Below, in pieces: positions 21,766-33,788 of a stretch of DNA of 64,000 nucleotides. The DNA is taken from assembly GCA_029204225.1 (NCBI GenBank), contig CM055107.1, positions 47,934,585 through 47,998,584 on the forward strand. The letters are read 5' to 3'. The translations under genes and the position numbers were made by a program. The notes beneath the pieces were generated by a model. That model was not told where the DNA came from. It did no database searches and saw only the letters and a program-made list of their open reading frames with translations. This stretch comes from Diphasiastrum complanatum. Taxonomy: Eukaryota; Streptophyta; Lycopodiopsida; Lycopodiales; Lycopodiaceae. Positions within the stretch are counted from its first letter, which is position 1. Every line of letters starts with the position of its first letter.

Positions 21766-21994
21766 AGGATGCTTGTTTTTTTATAGAGGATCTTGTAAAT
21801 GGCTTTTTGTGAGATTTAGCAATAGCACAAGCCTCACAAGGCTTGATCTTCTTGGAGAATGACTTTGTCAAGCCAATAGCTTTGGCCTCTTTGATCATAG
21901 AGAGCATGGATTTGTAGTTGGGATGTCCCAACCTCCTATGCCATAATTCCTCCATAGAGAGCTTGTTCACAAGAGCAATATTACAAGAATTCAC
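21686..21994 (-). pseudogene. Copia GAG-pre-integrase domain
   Basis: Contains LWHRRLGHPNYKSMLSMIKE and CEACAIAKSHKKPF, the His/Cys zinc-binding segment that precedes the integrase core in Copia polyproteins. It is in a different frame from both neighbours. The 3' shift coincides with an A run at about 21775-21783, a likely replication or sequencing slip; the 5' shift lies near 22050. Confidence 0.85.
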
Positions 21995-22008
21995 ATATTC
22001 ATTTGGAT

Positions 22009-23349
22009 CTAGTTTATGGATGCCTCCAAATGTAGATCCAAATGCAGTATCTCATCATTATTCTTGATAGTACAAGTATCAACTTTGAATTTTACATCAA
22101 GGCCGTTATCAAGAAATTGGCCAACACTAATGAGATTCTTAGTAAGCTTAGGCACATAAAGCACTTTAGAAAGAGAAAGAACTTTAGAGGATGCAGGCTT
22201 TAAGGGAATATTCCCTATGCCTTCAATAGGACATTCAAAATCATTTGCAGTGTATATTGATTTCTTGACTCTGTCATAAGGTGCAATAGAAGAGAAAGAA
22301 TCCTTGGAGCTACACATATGTGAAGAGGCTCCACTGTCAATATACCACAAGCCGTCCTTCTTGAAAGGAGTGGATGAGAAGCTAGAGACCATAAGAGATC
22401 CCTCTCCATCACTTGCAATAGTGTCTTCCTTATCATTGGTGATGTTGGCTTGCTTGAGTTGATTATTCTTCTTGAAGCAATTGGTGGCATAATGGCCTTT
22501 ATTGCCAGAATAAAAGCACTTGATCTTCTTCTTCTTGAGCTTGGATGATGAAGCATTAGAGGAATCATCTTCCTCCTCATCTTTGTCTTTGGATTTGGAT
22601 TTGTTCTTGCTTGAGGATTGTTGAAATTGGTTCTTGCTCCTCCCTTTGTGCTTGTCCTTGGCAAAGAGGGCTTTGCCATCATTATGAGTGAGAGAAAGCT
22701 TGTCCATCCTCAAGAGCTTGTACTCTTGTCTTGATTCTTCATAAATTAGCACATTTTGGAGAGCCTCCAAACTTGGTAGCTCCTCCTTAATGGCATATGA
22801 TTGGACAAGGTTATCAAATTCACTTCTCAAGCCATTGAGAATGACTTGGACTAGCTCATTTTGATTAATGGAATCACCAATGCAAGCAAGCTCTCTATGA
22901 ATATCTTTTACTCTCAAAACATAACTAGATGCACTCTCATCACTCTTTTGGCTACTTTGAAAGATTTGATTTCTAAGAGTGAGGAGCCTAGAGGTGTTTC
23001 TAGCCTCATAGATAGTCTTGAGGCAATCCCAACTTTCTTTGGTTGTTGTACAAGTACCTATCTCCCTCAATATCTCATTAGAGACATTCATCTTAATGTA
23101 GTGGAGAGCCATCCTAGATCTCTTTTTGTATTTTTGAACCTCTTGAAGAACTTGTGGTTCTTCTTCAAGGCCAAGAACTATGTCCATCACGTCTTGAAGG
23201 ATCAAGATGGACTCCATCCTCATCTTCCAGATTAAATAGTTTGAAGTGGACAATCTTTCACTTGGTTCCAACAAAGATAAACTCATTGAAGCCATTTTAA
23301 GTGAAGAAAACTCAAATGATGAACAATAAATGTTGCTACACACTCTCAA
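22009..23349 (-). pseudogene. Copia gag and protease
   Basis: A 446-codon frame. The gag N-terminal part is typical (RLSTSNYLIWKMRMESIL, SWDCLKTIYE, ELACIGDSINQNELVQVILN, matching the UBN2-type gag). A Lys/Ser-rich linker leads to a zinc knuckle CFYSGNKGHYATNC, in which Ser replaces the second Cys. The aspartic protease active site WYIDSGASSHMCSS is intact, followed by VLYVPKLTKNLISVGQ. The likely start is the Met of MASMSLSLL, 17 residues into the frame at about 23298. It stops early after a frameshift near 22050. Confidence 0.9.
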
Positions 23350-24032
23350 TAGGATCCAATAATGAAGTACTATCTCCTCTTATGAAAGATCTTGCAACTA
23401 TTTGTGAATTGATTCTCACTAGCTACTCAAATCTCTTTAAAACAAGATCTATTTCATATCAAATGATGGAATATAGACAAAGTTAGGATCATTTACTCTT
23501 AGCATGTGTGAAATACACTAAGTAACCAAATTTGACTCAAACTCACTGATATTGCATGAAACAAATCGGCTATAATCTCAAAACAATGTCTAAATCATTT
23601 ATAGATGAGATTGATAACCATACAACTGTGAACAGAGATCTAACAAGCAATCTCTTGACCAAACCAAAAGTGTCCACCCAGGTCTAGGTTCCCTACCTAA
23701 CCCTCTTCAAAAGCTTATAACTTCTGATTGGCTCAACCAAATGGAATGAAACTGATTGCATCAAAAACTAGACAAAAATAGCTTCAAAACAAGCTATCAG
23801 GCAAGATAAATAGATCAAGCATGAGAGAGAACTCTCAATCTGAAATTGGATATTCCTCACACGTGTTTGAGCACCTGATTCCGTACAGTACCAGGTCAGA
23901 CCCAATCAATGCCCTGTTAATCTCTTTTGATCCAAAGTTAGACAAGATAGCTAGGAAAATGGATCTTGACAAGCTCAAGATTGATGAAAAGTTTTCACTT
24001 AAATGGATCAAAATGAATGGTAACCTTAGGTA

Positions 24033-24045
24033 GACTCTGATATCA
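24033..24045 (-). other. Primer-binding site of the Copia element
   Basis: The coding strand reads TGATATCAGAGTC directly after the 5' LTR. It differs by one base over the first 11 from the TGGTATCAGAG complement of plant initiator tRNA-Met, the usual Copia primer. Confidence 0.75.
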
Positions 24046-24669
24046 TGTTGATTTCACACGTGTGGACTGTCCACAACATGTACTTGTGATCTCCTAAGGT
24101 GTGTAGATGCACCAAGATCAAGACTAGATTGAGATTCAAAATCTATCTTTGATTATATGGCAAAAAAAAACTACTACATGCATAGAAAATCATCATGAGC
24201 TCTCGGGTAGAGACAAAAAGCTAGAAAACCAATTACTCACAAAATCCACTCAATCTCAAAATCAATTAGATCCAAATGAGGAGTACAATGATACTAGTAG
24301 ATCCACATGCTGGCACTATGCTTGAGTATGATTAGACCACACTTTGCCACCTCTTAATCCTATTGGACCATTGATCCATTCACCTCTAAATTCTATTGGA
24401 CCATTTTCAAGCAAACCTCAAATTCTATTGGACCCCTCAAGGTTCCACCTCTAAATCCTATTGGACCTCTTAAATTTCATGAAACAAAAGTATTACACTT
24501 GTCTACACTCTAATTGGCATGAGTATAGCCTCTTACTCTATTTTGGCTAAATAGTGGCATTACAAGTGGAAATGGGTAATTTGCCATCTATGCCAAATTT
24601 GGTCCTAACTTGATATAAAAACATAAGACCCCTATATCTAACATAGATAATCTTTTTCATTTCTTCACA
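24046..24669 (-). repeat. 5' LTR of the Copia element
   Basis: The plus strand runs from TGTTGATTTCACAC to TTCTTCACA. It contains about four copies of a 25-35 bp minisatellite built on the phrase aaattctattggacc, against two in the 3' LTR, and lacks about 75 bp that the 3' LTR has. Confidence 0.8.
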
Positions 24670-25330
24670 TGAGAGTCATCATCCTACACGAAAGAAGTGC
24701 AACAATAATCAATTAGAACAACTAAATATCCTCTCTCATCATGAAGATTGCCAAATACATACAAGATAAATGTGCATGCAATCATTAGCAATGTTAAGTT
24801 TGCAAACATCAAGCATCGTGAAAGATAGATACATAAAACTCATCAAAGAACTGACTTTGGGCCACACAAATAATGACTCTCTCTTGATTTGTCCATACAT
24901 GTGACCGTGTGATATAGCAATATGTCGCTCTTGTCGCAATGCATACTTACATTATGTACATGGGCATGGTATTCTCTGGTATATCTAGGCCTCCCTCCAA
25001 TCTGTGATGGTCCAGCCTCATCGTATGAATAAGAACAATCACAACTACACATATGGGCGGTTTGCCACGTGACAATACCATGCGAACCCGATACTTAATC
25101 GAAATTTTGACATTTTTCTTTACCTGGCTCTGTCACACGTGGTAGATCTACGCCGAAAATTCTCCGAGGACCTTGCTAGTCAAATTCAGGCTGGAGGTGG
25201 GTCTGGCATTAAATGTTTTTAATCAAAAAATGACCGCCAAAATTGCTTGGCATGGTAAAGCCATCTTCATTTTATCACAAAAATGATTGTGATATATATA
25301 TATATGTATATATATATATTCTATTTGTCA
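24670..25330. other. Unannotated segment with TA microsatellite
   Basis: No gene or within-window repeat was seen. A (ta)n tract interrupted by gtata lies at about 25293-25320. Short ORFs on the minus strand (24739-25052) have no recognisable motif. Confidence 0.4.
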
Positions 25331-25439
25331 TCACAAGATTCAAATTCATCAGCCAATACATCTTGCAACTCATCTCCGCTTAGATGATTTTAATCATCAC
25401 TATAGTAATCGGACCCTCTCTCAATATTGTCATTTGTGT

Positions 25440-25930
25440 TAGAATCATTCGTTTCATTTAAAGTATTTCTATATCCGCATCAACCATGTTTGTGTTGTCA
25501 ATATTCAAGTCCTCCATTTCATTCTCAATGTATGCATTTTCAAATACATGTCTAGCGCGTGGCTTTACTTGAACAACATACCACCACTTGTTGTTTAGTC
25601 AATCCGGTTGAAAAAATACTTGCACATTTAACAATGCTAAGTTAAAAAATTTGTGCCAACATGGAACTAAGGTCCACAATAGTTAATCGTAATGAAATAG
25701 TGTATGTTACTGATTATGATTGAGAAAAAATGAATGTCATGTGACACACATGTTCACAATGACGAGACAAGACCAATGTGTCTGAATAATCCATGCTTAA
25801 TGTCTTGGTTGAATTGATAGCAAAAAATCCACTACGATCTCTTTTCACGAATGTGTCTGAATAATCCATGCTTAATGTCTTGGTTGGATTGATAGCAAAA
25901 AATCCACTATGATCTCTTTTCACGTAAAAG
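25440..25930 (-). pseudogene. En/Spm (CACTA) transposon remnant, DUF4216-like
   Basis: Minus-strand frames resemble the DUF4216 domain that accompanies En/Spm-type transposases: KRDRSGFFAINSTKTL (25714-25923), then, after a gap that looks like an intron or insertion, NVQVFFQPD, a stop where Trp or similar would be expected, and LNNKWWYVVQVKPRARHVFE, followed by an acidic ENEMEDLN tail. In intact relatives this order is KRDxxGFxxVN, then QVFYVxDPxxxxWxVV. The domain name is from memory and was not searched. The first part is duplicated in tandem (25 codons). Stops make it non-functional. Confidence 0.5.
25775..25924 (-). repeat. 75-bp tandem duplication inside the DUF4216-like frame
   Basis: Two copies of 75 bp (about 25775-25849 and 25850-25924) differ at about three positions. 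Because 75 is a multiple of three the frame is maintained, giving KRDxSGFFAIN.TKTLSMD twice. Confidence 0.9.
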
Positions 25931-27120
25931 AAGAAACTAGAACATGTGGAATCAAGCCTGCATTAGATTCTTTTAAGTCTCCTACTCACACATGTGATTA
26001 TTATAATCTGGATGTTCACAATAAAACATGCAATAGCCAATTAAATTGTTTGTTTTTCTTTCTATGCATGAAGGCTATGTTTTTTTTTGCATGTAATAAA
26101 TTGATCCAAGATGGCATACTACATTTCAACACACCAAACAAAATGCATGAATTGTTAAAAACTTGTGAGGTCCCTCTATTTGGAAATCATAAGAGGTTTT
26201 TACATGAAGTCAAAGAAGACCAAATCAAAGAAAACTTACATGTGCAAAATTTAAGATTACAACATTTGGAAGACTTCACTTACAAGGCATAATAGCCAAG
26301 CCCTAGCCTTAAAAGTCCTAACAGTAAAGCCAAGCATTAAAAGTCTAGACCGCCACCACATATTAGCCATCAATGTTAACTTTCTTCTAGTATCAACTTG
26401 TGAGGTCCCTGTATTTGGAATTGATAAGAGGTTTTTACATGAACTCAAAGGAGACCAAATCAAAGAAAACTTACAAGTGCAACACTTGAGATTTCAACAT
26501 TTGCAAGACTTCACTTACAAGGCCTAGCAGCCAAGCCCTAGCCTTAAAATCCCTAACATCCAAGCCATAGCAAAGCCAAGCCTTAAAATATTAGACCACC
26601 ACCACATATCAGACATCAACATTGACTTTCTTCTATAGTCCATTGATCAACCTCAAAACACAGTAACATAGTAATACCTTTGCAAAGCAAGGCCAAAAAT
26701 TGTTTTCAGGATTTTTAAAAATTGGTCGAGAATGCTAAATTTTATCTTCCTGGAAATTTCCCAATCAATTCAAAATCTCAATCTGAATTTCCTCAATACA
26801 AATCTCATAGGAACTATTGGATTAAGATTAGGATACATGTGCAAGCAACCCAAGGTAAGGTAATTAGGCACTTGAATCTAAATATAAGTAGTTTTCAAAA
26901 TCTCCTAATTGGTAAGTTCCAAAAGGTGCTGAAAAAAAAAACAAAACACCTCAAAGACATCAAATAAAAGTCAGCACCATTTGCATAAGAAATTCAACTA
27001 GAAAGCAACAACAATACGAACTATCATATCCTACATTCTTACAATGTGTATCACAGAAAAAAACAACACATTGAATCATATCCCTACGACGAGGCCTGGT
27101 AGAGGGATGTGCTGGACTCG
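25925..27120. repeat. Anonymous repeat F, copy 1
   Basis: Matches 53318-54130 on the same strand (starting aagaagaaactagaacatg), with extra sequence here. Within it, a segment starting acttgtgaggtccct at 26160 is repeated at 26395 (period about 235 bp). The first 60 bp also occur inverted at 58080-58150. Short ORFs (25909-26292, 26722-26967) are Lys/Asn-rich and not persuasive. It is possibly the body of the CACTA element whose DUF4216-like piece lies to the left. Confidence 0.6.
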
Positions 27121-27498
27121 AGGCCAGACACGACATCATCAATATCATCACCACAATAGGGCCCACCGTTGAGGCGAATCCTTCTACGATCTATCTTTTC
27201 TCGGGAATGGTGAGAAGAGGCACTGAGATTAGAGTGTGTTATGACATTTCCCACTCAGGGGATCAAAGCTAAGGGGAAAACAACATAACAGGATATAGCA
27301 CCACTATGTGTCCAGTGTCATGCTATTATGAGAATGGTCGTACACGTCTCAAACACAAAGCTCACTAGGGGATCCCTGACATGTTCTATCGACGAAGCCG
27401 TACCTCTATAGCTAATAGAGGTTTTCCAGGCCTCTAGAGACATAGCCTATAAAGGGTTATACTCACTTCCTCAGTCTTCTTGAAACTCATGACTTGCA

Positions 27499-27860
27499 CT
27501 AATGATATATTGCTCGCTTGCGAAGTTCCAGAGCTACCTCCTTCTCGTATTCTTCTCGAGAATCTGTTCCAGAATCCTTGATGATATCATTTAAGTTCTC
27601 TAACACATACTCTGGCAATGGATCGGGAAGCCCTAGACGCAATTCGGTATATTGGGTAAAGGATCCTCCTAACTCTTTCCACGTAGAATCTTCACTCGAC
27701 TCATACACTACAAGGGAACTATGGTTTGCATTATGTCTAACTCTGAATAGTGTATCTCCAACTAGGAGATGTCTATGGAAATCCCTGGAATAGAAATAAT
27801 GATAAACCTTTCCATTTCTACTCAATTGGCAGAAGTCACCTGGTAGAGGTAGCTCTCACA
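27499..27860 (-). other. LTR-borne open frame 1
   Basis: About 119 codons from just after a TGA near 27858, including NGKVYHYFYSRDFHRHLLVG, VYESSEDSTWKELGGSF and a charged C-terminus DSREEYEKEVALELRKR. The composition looks like a soluble protein and there is no low complexity, but no family is recognised and the copy A LTR has lost the segment. It lies inside a putative LTR, where coding is unusual. The first Met is unclear. Confidence 0.35.
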
Positions 27861-27872
27861 ATCCTAACCCAG

Positions 27873-28130
27873 TCATAACAGTCTAGGCCCAGATCTCGTC
27901 CTAGTAGCACTTTGAAGTTCTATGGAGCGTGTTGCTACCAGGACCCATGAGTCGTTTATTCTGAAGTACATGGATGTTTTGACACTAAATACCTCATTAT
28001 CAACTTCAATGGCTAAATTCCCAGCCCTTCCAATTCCAATGGTGGTGTCTAATGATATCAGTTCTAGTGAAGCCCATCCAATTATTCTGACTACAGGGCA
28101 ATACCTCTTTGGGTTTGAGGTGTAGGCCAT
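27873..28130 (-). other. LTR-borne open frame 2
   Basis: 85 codons starting MAYTSNPKRYCPVVRIIGW and continuing SLELISLDTTIGIGRAGNLA and VKTSMYFRINDSWVLVATRS. The alternating hydrophobic pattern suggests beta strands. It ends 13 bp upstream of the first LTR frame but in another phase, so the two could once have been a single ORF. The first third also survives in copy A near 4700-4800. No family is recognised. Confidence 0.35.
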
Positions 28131-31100
28131 ATACTAGTTTACTGCTTCTCTGACATGTCAATCTCTCAATATAACTAACACTCCTCAATCAATAATCATT
28201 CACATAAACCTCTATGCATGTGTGGGCTTCTAACATTTCTAGAAGAGGATCATAATATAGACATCCCTAGTCCTACCATAATCTAGAAGTGGTAATATGC
28301 AGGGCTCTGGAGTTGCTAGGATCTCTGCTAATCTAGCAGCACCAAAGATTGACACAATCCGTTGTTGGTGCATTATTTTCAGGCCTGTAAGGACTGTGAT
28401 ATACAAATAAGGTCTAGCAGTGTCCGGAATATTAGGACCTATGGGAGGGCTTGGACGAAACATTCTCGATGCTTATTGTCATTAGGTAGTGAATCATGGC
28501 TGTAATATATGACCCTTTCCCAAAGTATTCATTAAGTACACCCCTTCCATCTAAATAGTCATGGGAGCTGTTCAAGTGTAGCATGCAATTTCCCAACCAT
28601 CTTGGTTTGTAGATGGCTAACAGTGAATAGTCAAGAACTGTTTGTTCCAACGACTTATCTTGACTATTGTGGTTCTAGATGAAAACCGACAATAGGTTTG
28701 TTCTTAACTCATGTAGTGTGTTCCAACCAGAGTGAGCTTAACCTCACTCCTTTGTTCCAAGGAGACGAGGATGACTTGCTTAATTCATTCATCACATTCA
28801 CTCAAGCAACATTCCTTAAAGGCTTTCTCCATGCATTCAGACAAAAAGCAATCATTCTGAGCAAACTAGCAATCTTGCTAGAGTCTAAAACTATCATCAC
28901 CTCAAATCACAACTATCCTGCATTTAACTTTCTCCTGAGACATAACAATACACTATCTACGAGTTCTTTTAGCATGCTATAATCTTTCTTTATGAAGACA
29001 TGGAACAAAACAATATGCATTAAAGATTTTTCAATATGAAGCTATAATCGCTGCTGCGACATCTATGACATACACAATTGCATCATCAATCACAGATTGA
29101 ATACACAGGTAGCGGAGTGTGAGAACAAAATGAGGAAACTTACATGTGACGTTCTCTTCTCAGGTCTCCTCCAGCTCCAGCCCGTAGGAAATCAGAGACC
29201 AATCATGCAAAGGTTAGGCTTTCGGGAGTGTGTAGTGTTGCTGGAGTTCACCTTGTAGACACCAAGAAGTGTTGCTCCTAAGTGCAGACTGGTTGCCAGA
29301 ATGACTGATAGTCGTGCAGGATCCAAAGTGAGCTCATGCAGTTCACGGACAGCTTGATATCTGCTTCCTCATCAGTCTTCTACAAATTGTGTTTAGCAAG
29401 TTTCACACGACAAAGCAACAGAGACAACATCCTTCGATTGCTCCATAGCAGACATCAATGACAGCTCTAGTTCAACGATGGCTCTTCAACGATAATCAGA
29501 CATACATTCTCAATGGGTCCCCATATCAGTGATGGAGTTAACATTTGCTCAACTCAGTCCTAGGATTTGGAATTATTCACACTCAGAATATCCATTGCTA
29601 ATAGCGATTCCTCACTGGTTTTAGTAGCCTGATAACAAAGCTCTCACTCTCACATAGACCGATGTTTGATATTCAGTATTCAAACATCTGTGGAATGCAC
29701 TTAATTAGCAGGAATACATACAAGTCAACATGCAGAACTTCCTCATAATCATTGAAAAGTCTATACTCAGAACTGCACATATGGATCAGTGCTTTGATAG
29801 GAGTCATCATGAAATTAGTTATCTCATCACTATATAGAGACAGATAAAAGTATACTGAGAATCCATACTTCAAACGTGATGTAAGATCAGTACAGACCAG
29901 TACTCATAATACAACTGCTTAAATGCACGGTGAGCACTCCCATAGAGATCGATTGAAGGAAAGTAGTGATGTCTGCTTAGGCCCGATAGGTGCTGCTTAA
30001 CTCAATCATGCTCATGTAGGTACTGAAACAATGGCCTCTTCAAATGATCGCACCATAAACTGAAACTCGATTGAAAACTGAGTGGTATTCGCACTATGAG
30101 GATGGTCAATGACGATAGTTCTCAGCTGCAGCAGTAGCGATGGAATGCCTCAAATCTTTCGTTGAGGATAGCGAGCAACATGATGATACTTCTGTGAGTC
30201 AACGCACGTTCAGAGGATGCTCACGTTGTCAGCTAGGATTTATCTCCCTATCTCGTCCGTCAGTGATCATGATCTGCATCAATCTCAGTATGGAGCCTCC
30301 ACAAATCTTAATCAAAGTAGTCAATGCAACAATGCTGGTCAATCAAAATTTGGAGCTCTGAGCCTCTGCCCATATCAGCTTTTGAGCAGGAGTAGACTTA
30401 ACCGTTAATCCATCGTTCTCATAATCAAAGTACCATTCCCCTGAAGCTCTTACGTACTTGGGTGATCAATACTCTCGGAAACAAGATATTTAACAGTACT
30501 GACGTTACTCAGAGTAAATGAGATGCTTTCAGCTACATATCTCTCCATGAACACATTGAAATCTACCACACTCTCCATCTTTGATATGTGTTGGCTCTGC
30601 GACTGATTTTGACAGATCAACTCACGTTTTGCCCATTTTGGTCCCGTGGTCCATTGTCCTAGTGTGATATTTGATACTTGTAGTGCCCAATTTTCCGGTG
30701 ATGGTGTTTGACATTTTCGAAATATCCAGGTGCTCGAAAATAATGGCCAGTCTCTAATTTCCACATAGGCTGGATGAAAGGAGAACCTAAAAAAAAAGTC
30801 TCTGCATCATACCCATCCCGTGCACCTAGATCGGCTTATGCTCCCACTCCCATCAAATTTCACTATATGCCCATCTCAGATCCATGCACTTTGGGGATAT
30901 GAGAATGCAATTTCTTTCTACAAAATGACAATCGATGGATGCATTTTATATCAGAACATGTCTAGATGTGTACTCAAACCTCAAGTGGATGCAATAGGTC
31001 TATTGTCTCACTTTTTCTCAAGAATTTATATCTCTCACTCACTTCAGAGACTCATGATTGATTTAATCAATGAAACTTCTCCGATGCTAACTTTTCTTTC

Positions 31101-32143
31101 TTTTCTTTTTTTTTTTTTTAATTTTTTTTTAGAAAGACTGAATCAGATATATATACATATATCATGCTCACATTATACAAATTTTTTTCCCAACCATCAT
31201 TTTCATCTTTTTTTTTTTTCAATCTCAAACTCCTAAATCATACAATTATGCTCCTTTTTAGACAACATAGAGGATATGCCCTCTTTCTCTCTTTTTTTTT
31301 TTTTTTCCTTCTTTTTTTCTCATTTATTTTTTTTTCAAATACAAATTTTTTCATACACATATATACACAACAATCTCCTACTCACTTATATCATTTACTT
31401 CTCTCAGTTTTTCATATCTCTCCTCATGTTTTTGTTCAAACAGTTATGCCCTGGTAACAATGCAAGCGTAATGCCCATCAAGTCTGTTCCTAAGTTCATG
31501 CATAATGCAGGTAGAGATGAATGCCATTGTTCAGACTTGCAATAAATGAATCAATCAAACCATGTATAATATGATGCTCAGATAATGGTGAGTAGTTGAT
31601 GTATCCTTTCTCATAAGGAAAATTATCTAAACGCTTGACTTACCTATTATACAAAAGACAAGAAAACCATCCATACGTTGAACTTTTTTTTTTCAATCGA
31701 TATATAGAATGAAATAGCAAAATAATCTATCAACAAAACTATGAATAGATAGACAAAAATAGAACTCAAATTAAATTTACAGTCTCTTACCCCCTTGGTG
31801 GAATCCAAGGGTAAGAATGGATGGTTTCATAATCATTTACTACCCATTATCGATCTTGTTGTCAGTGTACTCGTCATCTGGTTCCATTCTATCATATGCA
31901 CTGGTTTGTCTTCCCATGTTCTTTTCTAAATCATCAAAATGATCATACTCAAGGTAGGAAGGTAAAAGATTCAGATCTGTATTTGAATTTCCTTGATGAC
32001 CATGACTATGAAGGTTTTTATGTTCATCTAGATTATGAGAGTAGTAATGCAGGTTTTGATTCTGCAGTCTCGAACATTTCTCCTACCTCATACGATTCAC
32101 TATTGTTGTCTACAATCATTTTTGCTCTAGGAGATGCAATGCC

Positions 32144-33031
32144 TCATTTGTCATTTCGATTGGTTGATTGGGAGTACAACCTAATTGGGCTAGGAGGGTA
32201 CCTTGCCTCTATAGTTTTCTCACAGTCTGAATCATATCCAGATAGTTCATTATCCCAATGGAATATTTTCACTGGCACCACTTGGCTTTCTTTAAATAAT
32301 TCTTGTATACCAAACAGTTCATGATCAAAGACATCAGATGCAGTATATCTACCATCCTCCCTACTCTCATAATTTGATGGGCCTAGATTCATGGATTTGA
32401 CTATGGGGAGATAATCATCAAGGCATATCCATACTATTTCATGCACCTCTGCATGGTTCAAGCTGCTTTCGCTATCCTTGTCATGAGGTATAGTTCGATT
32501 GTGTTCATCATCATCTGTATCAGTTCCTGAATCATCATTAGACACTTCTTCCCATTTTGAAAAGGGTATAGGGGCTCTTTCTGACTGAGGGGTCTCGGGG
32601 TATCCATCAACTACCACTCGGCTCTTTCCTCTACCAAAAATCAATAGTCCTGCAGGAATGTCTACTGTGCAGTCACTTAATCGTAACCAAGGCCTCCCTA
32701 ATAGCAGAGAATACCTCTTATAGCCTGCCAGCATTCTCATGACATAGAAGTCCACATTCACAATCTTTCCAACAATTGTAATAGGGACAGATCTCATTTC
32801 TCCTTTAGGTTTGACAACAGAGTTGTTGGCCAACTTCAAGGAAGTCAATGAAGTGGGCTCCGGGTCTATTCCAAGCCTGTCTGCCAATTCTAGGCTTACT
32901 ATATTCACCGCCAATCCTGCATCTACTGTAGCTTCTTTGATAACTAAACCATCTATAGTGACATCAACTTTGGGACAATATCGGTCTACTATGTTGTTGT
33001 CCACTTTTCCTATCAATCTACCAAACCTCAT
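32144..33031 (-). pseudogene. Retropepsin-like protease with acidic tail, copy B (295-codon frame)
   Basis: The best preserved protease region: VDAGLAVNIVSLELADRLGI, LTSLKLANNSVVKPKGEM, FYVMRMLAG and SLLLGRPWLRLSDC, then a Pro-rich join and a long Asp/Glu/Ser-rich tail (DSGTDTDDDEHN) ending TNRNDK. The active site reads D-A-G, not D-S/T-G. Both nonsense codons found in copy A are sense codons here. The start Met (MRFGRLIGK) is inside a former polyprotein and is unlikely to be a natural start. Whether DAG can be active is doubtful. Confidence 0.6.
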
Positions 33032-33171
33032 GTACTATACTTTTCCACATTTTCCAAAAGTGTTTATTCAAATGCTTTTAGACTAATATAACTTTGAGAA
33101 GTCAAACTCTAAGTCTAACATGAAAATTGGCCTCAATTGCCAAATATACAGATATGAACAAAAAAGCAAAA

Positions 33172-33588
33172 CTAGTTGAAATTTCTCACATAATTTTTAT
33201 CCTCTACAACAAGGCGACCCTTCTCATGGAGATGGTATTGTGCTGCCTTAGATGGAGGATATTCTCCCTCCCTGAAGTCTATCCACCAAGGATAGTACTT
33301 GACCTCCCCATTCCCAAATTTATCGGCCTCATCATCTGCTTCACCTTCCGGCGGACTGTGGGTGAAAGTTGGAGTAACTGCCATAAGCCTATCTCTAATC
33401 TCAATTCATCCAATCCTAGGGCTGAGGTCTATGTCACGAATCCATCTGACTATGCTTCTATTTCTGTGTGGTACAATTTCAGCCTTTTCCTTCTTTCGAA
33501 CTATCTTAGGTGGCTTTCTAGCTTCCAATCTCTCCCCTTCTCCAGGCTCTGTTTTGTCGATGTTGACTATGGGTGTATTTAGTATCAT
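33172..33588 (-). pseudogene. Gag-protease linker remnant, copy B
   Basis: Equivalent to 2106-2473 of copy A and similarly broken; it lacks about 30 bp present in A near 2325. Basic residues, no motif. Confidence 0.4.
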
Positions 33589-33788
33589 TGAGGGATCTAT
33601 CGTCTAGTGCAAGACAAGCACATCACTTGTCTTTTTTTCAACTACCTTCTTCAAAGATCCATCAGTGTCTTACTTCTGGTTACATCTAGTACTTCTTCTT
33701 TTGTCTTTATAAACCTCATTGTCTCAATCTCTATCAGATTCACTGGAGGCCATTCATCCTCCATTGTAGCTTTTCCCTTGTCTTGAGA

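Larger units (their letters stand above)
18688..24669 (-). mobile_element. Nearly full-length Copia element
   Basis: Minus-strand Ty1/Copia retrotransposon: 5' LTR (24046-24669), PBS, gag, protease, integrase, reverse transcriptase and RNase H in Copia order, PPT and 3' LTR (18688-19302). The LTRs have diverged by indels and substitutions, so the insertion is not recent. Frameshifts near 22050 and 21780, a Cys-to-Ser change in the Gag knuckle and loss of an integrase acidic residue make it inactive. The first 27 bases of the right LTR have no match at the outer end of the left LTR, and no target-site duplication was found. Confidence 0.9.
27238..30713 (-). mobile_element. Gypsy-like 3' LTR of copy B
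   Basis: The plus strand starts TGTTATGACATTTCCC, the counterpart of the copy A LTR at 4504, and matches copy A to about 30625, then again 30640-30713 after a deletion of about 600 bp. It ends ...gatggtgtttgaca. Lying on the 3' side of the copy B gag-pro region in the coding orientation, it is best read as that element's 3' LTR. It keeps about 590 bp (27437-28025) that copy A's LTR lost. The outer boundary is clear at the left; the inner boundary at about 30713 is approximate. Confidence 0.55.

Noticed and set aside
22215-22682. 155-codon minus-strand ORF inside the Copia gag-protease
   Set aside because: Shifted-frame shadow of the 446-codon gag-protease frame.
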